Of a stretch of DNA of 64,000 nt, positions 10,372 to 19,360 are shown one piece after another (positions within the stretch are counted from its first letter, which is position 1; every line of letters starts with the position of its first letter). Source of the DNA: Arenibacter nanhaiticus (lineage in GTDB: Bacteria; Bacteroidota; Bacteroidia; Flavobacteriales; Flavobacteriaceae); assembly GCF_900141935.1 (NCBI RefSeq), contig NZ_FQYX01000003.1:210659-274658 (forward strand), in the 5' to 3' direction. The position numbers were made by a program, and so were the translations under genes. A model generated the notes under the pieces. It was not told where the DNA came from, did no database searches, and saw only the letters and a program-made list of their open reading frames with translations.

Positions 10372-12342
10372 ATGAAATCATACAATGTCACCCAAAAACT
10401 TATAAACTCCCATTTGGTCGTTGGAGAAATGACCCCTGGGTCTGAAATAGGGATAAAAATAGATCAGGCTTTGTTACAGGATGCAACGGGAACTTTGGTT
10501 CAGCTAGAGCTAGAGGCAATGGGGCTTAAAAAAGCCAAAACGGAGGTTGCCGTTCAATATGTAGACCATAACCTGTTGCAGACCGATTTTAAAAATGCCG
10601 ATGACCATTTATTCCTTTTGTCGGCTGCACAGCGTTTTGGCCTATGGTATAGTAGACCCGGTAACGGAGTAAGCCATCCAGTGCATATGGAACGTTTCGG
10701 TAAACCGGGAAAAACGCTGGTAGGATCGGACAGTCATAGCTGTGCGGCGGGATCTCTGGGAATGCTCGCCATTGGTACAGGGGGATTGGATGTTGCCCTT
10801 GCCATTGCAGGAGAACCCTATTTTGTAAAAATGCCCAAGGTAATGGGGGTTAAATTAACAGGAAAACTTCCGGACTGGGTAAGTGCTAAAGATATTATTC
10901 TGGAGATGCTCCGTAGACATGACGTTAAAGGCGGGGTCGGAAAAATTTTGGAATATTATGGAGACGGATTAAAAAGCCTAAGCGCAATGGACCGTCACGT
11001 TATTGCCAATATGGGAGCCGAATTAGGGGCAACCACGACGGTGTTTCCCAGCGATCAGGAGACCAAACGCTTTTTAAGATCTCAGGGCAGAGAAGAAGAT
11101 TGGACAGAACTCCTGGCCGATGAAGGTTGTGAATATGATTTACATGAAGAAATAAGGCTAGACGAGTTGGTTCCACTTATTGCCCAACCTACAAGTCCCG
11201 GCAATGTGGTTGCCGTTAGCGAAGTTGCAGGAAAACCCATCGGCCAAGTCGTCATCGGATCTTCCGCAAACCCGGGCTTGCGCGATTTTTGGATGGCCGG
11301 AGCCATTGTAAAGGACAAAACCATTAACGGCGAGGTGTCTTTTGATATCAACCCGACCTCTAGACAGGTCATCATGAATATGATCGATAACCGTGCCTTT
11401 GCCAACTTAATCAAAGCAGGAGCCAGATTCCACCAATCAGGCTGTATGGGGTGTATCGGGATGGGCCAGGCCCCAGCCTCGGACACCATTAGTCTAAGGA
11501 CCATGCCACGAAACTTCCCGAGCAGGTCGGGGACGGAAGACGACCAAGTGTACCTGTGCAGCCCAGAAACGGCGGCGGCCTCTGCCTTAACCGGAAAGAT
11601 TACCGACCCTAGGGATCTTGAGGAATTATTCGAAATGTCCTATCCCCAATATGAAAGCCCGGAAATGGAAATTATCAATACAGAACTGTTGGTAGCCCCG
11701 CCCGAGGATGGTTCAAAAATTGAATTGAAGAAAGGACCCAATATTAAAGCATTGCCCCATATTAATCCGCTGCTGGACAAGTATGAGGTGCCCGTTCTCC
11801 TAAAAACGGGAGACAACGTCTCCACCGATGAGATTTTGAAGGCCGGGGCCGAAGTATTGCCTTTTAGAAGCAATCTTCCAGAAATCAGCAAATATACCTT
11901 TACGGTGATAGATGATTCCTTTTATGATAGGGCCATGGAATCAAAATCCTTGTATGGCGGACACATTGTAGTCGCCAAGGAGAATTACGCCCAAGGATCG
12001 AGCAGAGAACACGCAGCATTGGCACCCAAATATCTTGGACAGGTCGCTGTGATAGCCGTTTCCTATGCCCGGATAGCGTGGCAAAATCTTGTAAATTTCG
12101 GGATACTGCCCCTCGAATTTATGACTATCGCAGATTATGACAAAATAGGGCAGGGAGACACCGTGAGCTTTAAAAATTTAAGGAACGATATTAAAAACCG
12201 AAATCCTATTAAAGTCAGAGTCAGTAAGGATTCGGGTAAAAAACTTGAGTTTGATACCAAACATACCCTAAGCGATCGTCAGATAAATATGCTGCTTCAA
12301 GGGGGGATTATTAATGAGTTCAAGGACAAACTAAATACATAG
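10372..12342 (+). CDS. Aconitate hydratase, Aquifex-type (short, about 656 residues)
   Basis: Interconverts citrate and isocitrate through cis-aconitate in the TCA cycle, using a [4Fe-4S] cluster. At 656 residues it is shorter than AcnA or AcnB and fits the short 'Aquifex-type' aconitase group. Seen motifs: the hydrolyase substrate loop GSDSHSCAAGSLGM (about 118-131), the cluster pair C-M-G-C (Cys358, Cys361), and the C-terminal swivel domain with NYAQGSSREHAAL near 540-560. The usual first cluster motif GSCTNS reads GSSAN (296-300), that is Ser for Cys, while Cys124 follows the SHS of the substrate loop. I think this swap is shared by the subfamily, but cannot confirm it. The gene stands alone and has the codon use of a housekeeping gene (richer in G+C than its neighbours). 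Confidence 0.88.
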   Translation: MKSYNVTQKLINSHLVVGEMTPGSEIGIKIDQALLQDATGTLVQLELEAMGLKKAKTEVAVQYVDHNLLQTDFKNADDHLFLLSAAQRFGLWYSRPGNGVSHPVHMERFGKPGKTLVGSDSHSCAAGSLGMLAIGTGGLDVALAIAGEPYFVKMPKVMGVKLTGKLPDWVSAKDIILEMLRRHDVKGGVGKILEYYGDGLKSLSAMDRHVIANMGAELGATTTVFPSDQETKRFLRSQGREEDWTELLADEGCEYDLHEEIRLDELVPLIAQPTSPGNVVAVSEVAGKPIGQVVIGSSANPGLRDFWMAGAIVKDKTINGEVSFDINPTSRQVIMNMIDNRAFANLIKAGARFHQSGCMGCIGMGQAPASDTISLRTMPRNFPSRSGTEDDQVYLCSPETAAASALTGKITDPRDLEELFEMSYPQYESPEMEIINTELLVAPPEDGSKIELKKGPNIKALPHINPLLDKYEVPVLLKTGDNVSTDEILKAGAEVLPFRSNLPEISKYTFTVIDDSFYDRAMESKSLYGGHIVVAKENYAQGSSREHAALAPKYLGQVAVIAVSYARIAWQNLVNFGILPLEFMTIADYDKIGQGDTVSFKNLRNDIKNRNPIKVRVSKDSGKKLEFDTKHTLSDRQINMLLQGGIINEFKDKLNT

Positions 12343-12665
12343 AAAACTATTCTCAGCCCTGACCTATCCTTTAATCATCAATCGAAATCTATGTCATTAA
12401 ATAAAATTTATTCTATTGTGATAAAATGTGTCTAACGGAATTACCGCTCATTTCATTATTCAAGGTTTATAGTCTGTCGTACAAGAGAATAGGGGCGTTT
12501 GATAAAAACCACACCCAAAGAATTGCGAAATAATCGTTACATTTAATATGTGAATGAATGTCTTTTGAGCACTTTCTTTGCATTGCCTACTTTCATCCGA
12601 CACAGTTGGTACACGCAGACTGGCTCATCTAATGATCTCCAATAAAAATCCGAAAATCCAATACT
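12343..12665. other. 323-bp spacer, nothing recognised
   Basis: No gene, clear hairpin or repeat is visible between the aconitase stop and the mechanosensitive channel start. It is presumably the channel's promoter region. Confidence 0.4.
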
Positions 12666-13508
12666 ATGGAACTACTGCATAAATTTTTAGAGTTTGAGCT
12701 TTTGAGCATCGGAAAATATAATTTGAAAGTTATTGGTTTGGTCATAGCATTTTTAATAATAATGATAACTAGGATTATTTTATGGGCTATCAAGAAATCT
12801 ATGTTTCGCAAAAGAAACTTAGAACGATACAATGAAGGAAATACCTATTCTTTGTACCAAATTATAAAATACACACTGTGGGTAATTGCTGTTGGCTTTA
12901 TTTTAGAAACTTTTGGGGTTAAAGTAACCTTGTTAATTGCCGGATCCGCTGCCTTGCTGGTAGGGATAGGCCTTGGATTACAGCAAACATTCAACGATAT
13001 AATCTCTGGAATCATTTTGCTCTCCGAAAGATCAATCAGAATTTCAGATGTGCTTCAAATCGATGGCGATATTGTGAAGATACAGGAGATTGGCTTGCGT
13101 ACTTCTAAAGGACTAAATACGGACGACATTTCAATTATTATTCCCAACTCTTTAATTACTACCAATAAAGTAATTAATTGGAGTCATCAAACAAATCTAA
13201 ATCGTTTTAGAATAGATGTAGGAGTCAGCTATGGAAGCGATGTAGAATTCGTTATTAAAATCCTCGAAGAAAGTGCTAGAGAACATCCAGAGGTGAATGA
13301 TGAAAAAACTGTAGAAGCAAGGCTTAAGAATTTTGGAAACTCATCCTTAGATTTCCAAATCCTTTTTTATAGTAGCACCATTTTCGGTTCAGACAGAATG
13401 AAAAGTGATATTCGCAGAATTATAAACTTAAAGTTTCAACAAAACAATATCACCATACCATTCCCTCAAATGGATGTACATATAAAATCTAGTCCAAAAG
13501 AAGATTAA
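12666..13508 (+). CDS. MscS-family mechanosensitive ion channel
   Basis: A 280-residue small-conductance mechanosensitive channel that opens under membrane tension and releases solutes during hypo-osmotic shock. There are three membrane segments (about 18-40, 65-84, 88-110). The third contains the Gly/Ala-rich pore helix (LLIAGSAALLVGIGLGLQQ), followed by the conserved MscS beta domain (ILLSERSIRISDVLQIDG, then IIIPNSLITTNKVINWS). The C-terminal alpha/beta domain ends near SPKED. Length is close to E. coli MscS (286). It is a single gene with no operon partner. Confidence 0.92.
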   Translation: MELLHKFLEFELLSIGKYNLKVIGLVIAFLIIMITRIILWAIKKSMFRKRNLERYNEGNTYSLYQIIKYTLWVIAVGFILETFGVKVTLLIAGSAALLVGIGLGLQQTFNDIISGIILLSERSIRISDVLQIDGDIVKIQEIGLRTSKGLNTDDISIIIPNSLITTNKVINWSHQTNLNRFRIDVGVSYGSDVEFVIKILEESAREHPEVNDEKTVEARLKNFGNSSLDFQILFYSSTIFGSDRMKSDIRRIINLKFQQNNITIPFPQMDVHIKSSPKED

Positions 13509-13575
13509 TGGCGAGTTTTCCTCTATTGGCTTTGTTTGGTTTTGACAGACAGTACATTAATCCGTAGGGTAATAA

Positions 13576-13658
13576 TTTGGGCGTTCCCTCCTTCGTCGGG
13601 CGGGCCCTTGTCTATATCCCTTGTTTCACTGCGGGGATGCCGCCGCGGTCCCTAACGC
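13576..13658 (+). repeat. 83-bp GC-rich dispersed repeat, copy A
   Basis: Starts TTTGGGCGTTCCCTCC and ends GGTCCCTAACGC, with a central GGGCGGGCCC and GGGGATGCCG. It is far richer in G+C than its surroundings and can fold on itself. Related copies of exactly the same length lie at 16850-16932 (inverted) and 45944-46026. Copies A and C differ at only a few bases near the middle (TGTTTCAC versus TGCTCCGC). It does not encode a protein. It looks like a repeat-element family of flavobacterial intergenic regions. Confidence 0.85.
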
Positions 13659-13777
13659 AAAAAAATATCTGGGCCAACAGTAAAAGCGTTCCAAAATGTG
13701 TTTTTTAAAAGATAACTCAAAAGGGTTCAACAATTTTACCTAAATAAAAATAAAAGGCGCCATGTTTGGATAAACTC

Positions 13778-13873
13778 CTTATAGGCTTCACCTAAGGCCG
13801 CTTATAAGGGTGACATTGGTAACGCCCTGTTGAGGTTTTTGCAGTTTATTCCTGTTGAGGTGGCAAGGGCGTT
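13778..13873. repeat. Two inverted repeats plus a 10-bp direct repeat
   Basis: CCTTATA (13778-13784) pairs with TATAAGG (13803-13809). AACGCCCT (13821-13828) pairs with AGGGCGTT (13866-13873), and the sequence CCTGTTGAGG occurs twice inside that hairpin (13826-13835 and 13851-13860, 25 bp apart). There is no coding frame here. It could be remains of a mobile-element end or a structured RNA; the role is unknown. Confidence 0.45.
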
Positions 13874-13964
13874 TACTGAACAACAAACATCTTGCCTCTT
13901 TGAGGGGTCGTATTTCGGAGGTCCTTGCGTAGTGCAACGGATACTTATCTTGGATATAGAAGGC

Positions 13965-14315
13965 TTATTTTAAAATGTGGTTTCTATGAAGTATTCCCCA
14001 ATTCATCGCTTCATTAATTAAATTCTCTAGGGTTCTTCCGTGTGGTGTAAGCTCATACTCTACGGTAATCGGTTTGGTCTCCTTAACCGTTCTTGTAATC
14101 AATTCGTTTAATTCCAATTCCTGCAAATCTTTTGATAATTTTTTTGGGGCAATACCTTCTACAGCTCTTTTTAATTCCATAAAACGCATAGTTCCGTTTA
14201 ATAATAAGGTTCCTATGATTTTAATTTTCCATTTTCCGCCCAATAATTCCATGGTATCACCAATAGCCCTTATTTGTCCTTTGCATTGTGGTGATAATTC
14301 TATTTTCTGTTTCAT
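13965..14315 (-). CDS. HxlR-family winged-helix transcriptional regulator
   Basis: A 116-residue regulator of the HxlR/MarR-like family. It shows the family core: C-KGQIRAIGDTMELLGGKWK, then GTMRFMELKRAVEGIAPKKLSKDLQELE (recognition helix), then a wing and YELTPHGRTLENLI. The family's Cys (residue 10) sits near the N-terminus, where some members sense electrophiles or redox change. A perfect 32-bp palindrome lies just upstream (14338-14369), with a divergent gene beyond. The DsbA-like and monooxygenase genes downstream on the other strand suggest a stress or thiol regulon. Confidence 0.92.
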   Translation of the reverse strand: MKQKIELSPQCKGQIRAIGDTMELLGGKWKIKIIGTLLLNGTMRFMELKRAVEGIAPKKLSKDLQELELNELITRTVKETKPITVEYELTPHGRTLENLINEAMNWGILHRNHILK

Positions 14316-14337
14316 CTGTTGTACTGTTTAATAATGG

Positions 14338-14369
14338 TTTCCTTTAGGAAACTAGTTTCCTAAAGGAAA
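14338..14369. promoter_or_regulatory. Perfect 32-bp palindrome, probable HxlR operator
   Basis: The sequence is identical to its own reverse complement over 32 bp, centred on ACTAGT; each half contains TTTCCTTTAGGAAA or its mirror. It sits 23 bp before the HxlR start and 70 bp before the divergent membrane-protein start, where one dimer could repress both promoters. A symmetric site of two half-sites fits a dimeric winged-helix regulator. Confidence 0.75.
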
Positions 14370-14439
14370 ATAATACCTCAAAGATAGCAACAAGGGCATA
14401 CTTTTGTAGCATTGATTTATACTTTCTAAAATTAAAAAT

Positions 14440-14814
14440 ATGAATAACAAAAAATTTTTAACCATTCACAGTGCAGTGTATGCTTTATTTGCAATTGGGT
14501 TATTTGTGATTCCAAGTATTTTATGGCCTTATTATGGATTACAATTAAACGATAAGTATGCCGTTTTTTTATCGCAACATACTAGTATCTTTTTAGGTGG
14601 AATTGCCATTATTGGTTTTATGTTAAAAAATGTAGAGGACAAAAGTGACGTTGCCAAGCAGTTAATGATGAGTTTATTGTTGACCAATATCCTTGGAGTG
14701 ATAGTAACCTTGTATGCTTGTTTTACCGGTATCTTTTACGGATTAGGATGGTCAGATCCCGCCTTTTTCATTTTCCTATCGATTTTGAGTTTTCTGCAAT
14801 GGAAGCGCAATTAA
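14440..14814 (+). CDS. Small four-helix membrane protein of unknown function
   Basis: A 124-residue protein with four likely membrane segments (about 10-28, 45-62, 70-92, 100-118). I do not recognise the family. It faces the HxlR regulator across the palindromic operator and precedes the broken YdhR-like gene and the DsbA-family gene, so it is probably part of the HxlR regulon. The start is taken at the ATG after TTAAAAAT; there is no longer frame. Confidence 0.75.
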   Translation: MNNKKFLTIHSAVYALFAIGLFVIPSILWPYYGLQLNDKYAVFLSQHTSIFLGGIAIIGFMLKNVEDKSDVAKQLMMSLLLTNILGVIVTLYACFTGIFYGLGWSDPAFFIFLSILSFLQWKRN

Positions 14815-14846
14815 TTGAAGGAAGTTTAATTTAAAAAGTAAATATT

Positions 14847-15151
14847 ATGCCAGTAATCATGTATGAGGTTTTCCCCACAATGGTCCATTTGGCGATGAAT
14901 TAAAAAATCAATTAAGTGAGTTGGCAGCATCTATCAATCGGGAACCCGGTTTAATTTAGAAGCTGTGGACAGAAAATCAAGGAGAAAAAACGGGCGGTGG
15001 CGTGTATTTATTTGATACAAGAGAAAGTGCCCCTAAATTTTTGGCAATGCATTCTGCGCGTCTTACAAATTTTGGATATACAAATATTAAAGGTCAAATT
15101 TCTGAGGTCAACCAAGGGCTAAGTGAACTTAATAATGGTCCAATAAAATAA
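14847..15151 (+). pseudogene. YdhR-family monooxygenase, broken by a frameshift and a stop
   Basis: The first few codons after the ATG at 14847 read MPVIMYEVFP. A one-base loss near 14882 then shifts the frame; the right continuation is NGPFGDELKNQLSELA...INREPGLI. The next codon, where YdhR has Trp, is TAG, after which the frame continues KLWTENQGE...GGVYLFDTRESAP...MHSARLTNFG...GQISEVNQGLSELN. These match the ~100-residue YdhR-like dimeric alpha/beta barrel putative monooxygenase. Two separate lesions make this a pseudogene rather than a sequencing slip, though I cannot exclude an error in either one. It is between two intact genes of the same apparent regulon. Confidence 0.85.
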
Positions 15152-15197
15152 TCGCACAAGCAACGATTGGGCTGTGTAATAAATAATAACGGAAAAT

Positions 15198-16121
15198 ATG
15201 AATAGTCAAAAAGATAATAATCCACTTTTATGCGATGTAACAACAGGAATGTGTGAAATGCCGATAGGCACTAGAGAAGCGAATCAAGAGGGAATTTTGG
15301 CCGAAGAAAAACCTATTAAAATTTTATATTACACAGATCCTATTTGTTCTTCTTGTTGGGGAGTTGAGCCGCAACTTCATAAGCTTAAATTAGAATACGG
15401 GCATCTATTAACCATAGATTACAGAATGGGGGGCTTATTGCCCGACTGGAGTTACAACAGTGGTGGAATAAGTTCACCTAAAGATGTTGCTGGTCATTGG
15501 GATGAGGTAAGCTTGCATTACGATATGCCCATTGATGGCGATTTGTGGTTAGAAGACCCCATGTCATCATCCTATCCGCCATCAATTGCATTTAAGGCGG
15601 CACAACTGCAAGCCCCTAAAAAAGCAATTCTTTTTCTTAGGCAAATGAGGGAGTTAATGTTCCTGTCAAAAAAGAACATGACCAAGTGGGAGAATATTCT
15701 ATTGGCAACAAAAGATAGCGGTTTAGATACCGAACGCCTGTTAAGCGATTATAAAGGTAAGGCTGTAGCTCTTTTTAATGAAGATTTACAATTGGCTAAA
15801 AAAAATGGGGTAAGGGGGTTTCCTACCTTTATATTTAGCAATAAGGAAGGAGCATCAGAATTCATATACGGAACAAGACCGTATGATGTTTTTGAAAGTA
15901 AGGTTTTAGAACTTGTTCCAACAGCTGAAAAGAAGGCTTATGATACTTCAGTAGATTATTTGTTCGAAAAGTTTAATTCCTTAACGCTAAGGGAGTTCTC
16001 CGAGCTATCTGGTTTGGGTAGACAAAAAAGTAAAAACCTTTTAGAGCGGTTGTCCGAGCGTAAATGGCTTTCTAAAATACAGTCTAAAAACGGAGACCTT
16101 TTCTTTAAAAGCGAAAATTGA
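15198..16121 (+). CDS. DsbA-family thioredoxin-fold protein (YjbH/SpxH-like) with C-terminal winged helix
   Basis: A 307-residue cytosolic protein with no signal peptide. The thioredoxin-fold active site is C-S-S-C (Cys50-Cys53, DPICSSCWG) and the cis-proline loop reads VRGFPTF (around 205). Between them lies the helical insert of DsbA-type proteins. The last ~60 residues (FNSLTLREFSELSGLGRQKSKNLLERLS) resemble a helix-turn-helix, which would not be needed for a pure oxidoreductase. Relatives include the YjbH/SpxH adaptors and FrnE-like proteins. With the HxlR gene nearby, a role in thiol stress is plausible. The partner or substrate is not visible. Confidence 0.85.
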   Translation: MNSQKDNNPLLCDVTTGMCEMPIGTREANQEGILAEEKPIKILYYTDPICSSCWGVEPQLHKLKLEYGHLLTIDYRMGGLLPDWSYNSGGISSPKDVAGHWDEVSLHYDMPIDGDLWLEDPMSSSYPPSIAFKAAQLQAPKKAILFLRQMRELMFLSKKNMTKWENILLATKDSGLDTERLLSDYKGKAVALFNEDLQLAKKNGVRGFPTFIFSNKEGASEFIYGTRPYDVFESKVLELVPTAEKKAYDTSVDYLFEKFNSLTLREFSELSGLGRQKSKNLLERLSERKWLSKIQSKNGDLFFKSEN

Positions 16122-16849
16122 ATATAATTTTTGCTAACTGTCACAAATAAAATAAGTTGCAGGTTTATATGCGATGAAATTCCAAAGAAAACTGGGAACT
16201 TTAAACTTGCAACTACCTTTGGTTAGATCAAGAAATGAGCAATTATTTAAATAAAGTATACCAGTCGTAAAAAGAAATTATAGTTACTCCTTTTTCCTAG
16301 TTGGAAAAATCAACAATTGTGTCTGTTGCTATTAATTCATATGTTTCCAAGTTTTTAGCAGCTGTGTTACTTGCTAGAAAAAAGACTAAAACGGTAAAGA
16401 TTATTTTGTTATTTTTCATCTTTAATCGTTTTCTAATTGTATTAGTCTTATTAATGTTTTTTGCCAGTTTTTTGACTGCCCAGTCTTTAATTACGGCCCT
16501 TGTACTCCTCAAAATAGCAATAGAATATTTTGGTATCATTGCCTCAATCCATAAAAGATAGCCTACTAGGGGCAATGGTGGCGAGTTACGAAGGGGAAAA
16601 CCCTACCTTAATTTTAGAAAGCATTGAAAAGTTTATGTATACTACATGAAAGGCTATTTAAACCAAAGGCATTGTACTTTTAGCTTGTTAAAAAAGAAAA
16701 TAAGTAGGGCGTGCCACCTAAGAACCTATTTCGTTTGTGCTTAGAGGAACAAGGGAAGAATGCCGAAGGAAAACGACATTCCAATTTAACCCAATTGCGT
16801 ATTTTCCAATTCATACATTGAACCATTGCTAATTATTTGTGTTGAATCC

Positions 16850-16932
16850 GCGTTAGGGATCGCAGCGGCATCCCCGCAGCAAGGCAAGGGATATAGCGAA
16901 GAGCCCGCCCGACGAAGGAGGGAACGCCCAAA
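16850..16932 (-). repeat. 83-bp GC-rich dispersed repeat, copy B (inverted)
   Basis: The reverse complement of this stretch begins TTTGGGCGTTCCCTCC and ends ATCCCTAACGC, exactly the ends of copies A and C, and the length is the same. It differs from them at several internal positions (for example CTCTTCGC instead of CCCTTGTC), so it is the most diverged of the three. It lies within the decayed region. Confidence 0.8.
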
Positions 16933-17230
16933 GTTACAGGCCATTCCATGAATGTCAGGATAGTTAGCTACCATGCTAGGGGCGTATTCATGCCAATCCG
17001 TTATCCATAAAAGCACGGTAGTCAACAGTACCTCCCCCGCTAAATCGCGGGACTACAGTTCAATATGACTTTTGGATGAATATTGAAGAAATGCATTTTT
17101 TGTTACATTATAGAAGGTGAGCGCAGCTAAAAACCGCTTTTTAGATCTCGGTGTCGAAAATACATCCCCCTTGTTCGTTTTCTTTGGAAAAGCGAAACAA
17201 ACCGTCTTAGAAGGTTAACGAAATCCGTTA

Positions 17231-17260
17231 AAAAACCACTAAAAACCACTAAAAACCACT
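17231..17260 (+). repeat. Three exact tandem copies of a 10-bp unit
   Basis: AAAAACCACT occurs three times in a row. The stretch is non-coding and flanked by AAATCCGTTA and TGAGCTAAAA. It is too short and lacks spacers, so it is not a CRISPR array; it is a simple slippage repeat in decayed DNA. Confidence 0.8.
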
Positions 17261-17918
17261 TGAGCTAAAATGAAAGGAAAACGAGAAGTTTTAGGCATGA
17301 AGCACTGTCCTTAAAAAGTAAAAATCCAATGATAAGATAAAACACTAAATCGCAAGGTATGGAGACCATGTAAAGGTAGCCATATGATAGTGTTGTATTT
17401 TATCAGAACACCAATAATGCTAACAACGATTTTGAGTTACTTGCGCAGCCTGAACGGGTCACTGAACAAATAAGACATGAGGCAGTATTTTCTTTTTATG
17501 GGTTTCTTTAGTTTGGTTGTTGTAGCTTTAAGTTATAAAGCAAGTAGGAGTATTAAAAGTGTTGTGATATAGTTTTTTATGAAAAATTTATCGGAGAGAA
17601 TTCGACGATTTACATGGAGCTTTCAAAATTATACATTAGTCGATTATATTGCCTGTTCTTTACATGACAAAGGTCAAGACGGGGCGCTTAAAGATGGTCG
17701 GGATCCATGAAGCCAACAACAAGTTGGTATAGAAACCCAGGGGCGGTACCGCAATAAAAATGATGTATTTTTCTTTGGAGATGTCGCTATTGTAGAAGAG
17801 TATTACAAAAATTTATAATGGAATTTTTCGATTGAGTAGCTAGGGCGCGGAGTAATGGAGGCGCTTATTGTTTGGGCGTTGCCAAGGGAAGCGGTTGAAA
17901 TAACCAGCAGTACGATGT

Positions 17919-18152
17919 AAATAGGGCTTTATACTTTACATAAGCGATAAGAATTGTTTTTTTGGAAAAGCAGATTACCAACTTCTTAACAAATATAGGG
18001 GTAGTGCTAAATTCTATGTCGGTAATAAGTTTTATAACAAAGACAAGAATACTCTGGGCAAACACGAAGTTTACGGAAAGTGGTTGCCGGGTTGCGGGGC
18101 TTTGTCAAGTCAGTTTAAAAAATTCAACCCAGCGAAGATACCAACAATGTAA
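17919..18152 (+). pseudogene. Coding-like remnant of an unidentified gene
   Basis: A 77-codon frame bounded by stops reads with convincing protein character (KADYQLLNKYRGSAKFYVG, then HEVYGKWLPGCGALSSQF). It starts in no clear ATG. No family is recognised. Together with coding-like pieces on either side in other frames, it looks like a middle fragment of a decayed larger gene. Confidence 0.4.
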
Positions 18153-18645
18153 GGGGAGTCTAAAATATGCCTATACCGTAGACGGCTTGTCATCTGTGGC
18201 CCATATAGGATATAGTAGAACAAGGAGCTAACTTTTAGGAGTAAGGAGGTTTTAGAGGAAGTTGATAAGTCTAATTACTTTATCATTTTTAAGACCAAAT
18301 TACCTCGCAATCGTATTTTATGAATACATGAAATGAGGGTTTTTAATAAATTGAAAATCAGTTAATAATGTAAAAAATAAAATAGGTTATAACTTTTGGT
18401 TATCCAAGGAAAATGTGTCGTATTCATCCATCGAAAACGGCCTGTTGTTCTCCAAGGCATATTGAAACCTAGAAAGCAAACAAAGGTCATGGAATAGGGG
18501 GATGTCGACAGAATTTTGGAGTGTGAATTAGCAAGCTGCTTTCTAAAATATCACCCCAAATATCATCAATCTAGACATCCATGATTATATGCCTCGTCCC
18601 TTTTCCGTATCAAAATCCCTAGCCGTTAGCCCATAATTTTATAGC

Positions 18646-18795
18646 AGGATTCGCCCAAATATCGAAAACGAATTTATTCAGGGGAATAAGGAGTACTTAG
18701 AGCATATAAAAGAAAATGATTTTTCCTGCTGCGCGCAGCACAATTTTTATGAGGAATTGATTATCCCAAACGCTGAACTAAATGCCGCACATTAA
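18646..18795 (+). pseudogene. C-terminal remnant of an unidentified gene
   Basis: About 49 codons, from an upstream stop at 18634 to the TAA at 18793, read NIENEFIQGNKEYLEHIKEN then SCCAQHNFYEELIIPNAELN. The composition is that of real protein, but no start or family is visible. It is probably the 3' end of a gene whose front has been lost. Confidence 0.35.
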
Positions 18796-18905
18796 TTGAA
18801 TGTAAGTCTAGGTACCTTACTGAAGATCAAGCCCAAAAAATATCATTTAACGATAACACAACAGGGGTGGGGGTATGCATATGCCACGGCAAGAAATGGA
18901 AAGCT

Positions 18906-19344
18906 TTAAGGTTTCCAATCCATACCGTTTAGATATTCTGGGAATACATGGAAATGATAATAGAGTATTACTTTCTCATTTTTTTTAGAGGCTTTTTCAA
19001 GTTTGGTCATTAACCAGTTCATCTGTTCTTTTCCAAGGGCCCCATTCCATTTAGGGGAACTTAATTTATTCGTAATAGGTGGTTACAAAATCACCTAAAT
19101 GTATCGTATAAGTCAGATCCAAGGTGTTAAAATGTGCTGTACAATGCTCTAGTTTTTCTTTTGATTTAGAATATTTTCGTGCCCCTGTGCCCTTTATACT
19201 ACAATATTGGCAATCAGCAATGATCCCTATTGAAAACTGAGGCTTGTCTTTTTGGAACATTTTGTCTTGATTTTGTTGACCATAATTGGTGAAAAAAGTT
19301 AACAGAGCAATTAATAGTACCACTAGGAGTTTCCGTATTTCCAT
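18906..19344 (-). pseudogene. Calcineurin-like metallophosphoesterase (ADPRibase-Mn-like), middle deleted
   Basis: From the ATG at 19342-19344 a signal peptide (KLLVVLLIALLTFFTNYGQ) is followed by FSIGIIADCQYC...KYSKSKEKLEHC..FNTLDLTYTIHLGDF, the first metal-binding blocks of an ADPRibase-Mn-type phosphoesterase. After six more codons a stop ends the frame at 19066. Downstream in another frame the later block of the same family appears: WNGALGKEQMNWLMTKLEKASKKNEKVILYYHF (18910-19040 or so), then a stop. So the central part, with the GNHD-type motif, is gone and the C-terminal end is missing too. It cannot be active. It follows the EEP remnant by 16 nt, as in an operon. Confidence 0.85.
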
Positions 19345-19360
19345 TTGGTCCTTTATTTGA

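Larger units (their letters stand above)
16122..18905. other. Decayed 2.8-kb region with coding-like fragments in broken frames
   Basis: No intact gene is visible here. Short stretches keep the residue composition of real protein but are interrupted by stops and shifts: plus strand about 17384-17511 (VVFYQNTNNANND...FYGFL), 17919-18152 and 18646-18795, and minus strand about 18400-18560 (ending NNRPFSMDEYDTF). It also holds repeat copy B (16850-16932), a 3x10-bp tandem repeat (17231-17260), a CCCGC/GCGGG hairpin (17036-17051), and a partial inverted repeat (17336-17347 with 17388-17404). It looks like the remains of a deleted accessory island. I do not recognise the parent genes. Confidence 0.6.

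Noticed and set aside
11082..11504. 140-codon open frame opposite the aconitase gene
   Set aside because: It lies fully within a strong coding region on the other strand; a shadow of its codon bias.
13778..13873. Integron attC-like site or group II intron piece
   Set aside because: Ends do not fit the RYYYAAC/GTTRRRY core and there is no integrase or intron protein nearby; kept only as an inverted repeat.
16297..16419. 40-codon minus-strand frame with a signal-like start (MKNNKIIFTVLVFFLASNTAA)
   Set aside because: It looks like a signal peptide, but the frame stops 20 residues later and the rest is not recognisable; perhaps a relic start, too weak to list.
17231..17260. Short repeats that could suggest a CRISPR array
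   Set aside because: Three direct 10-bp copies without spacers and no cas genes in the window; a slippage repeat fits better.
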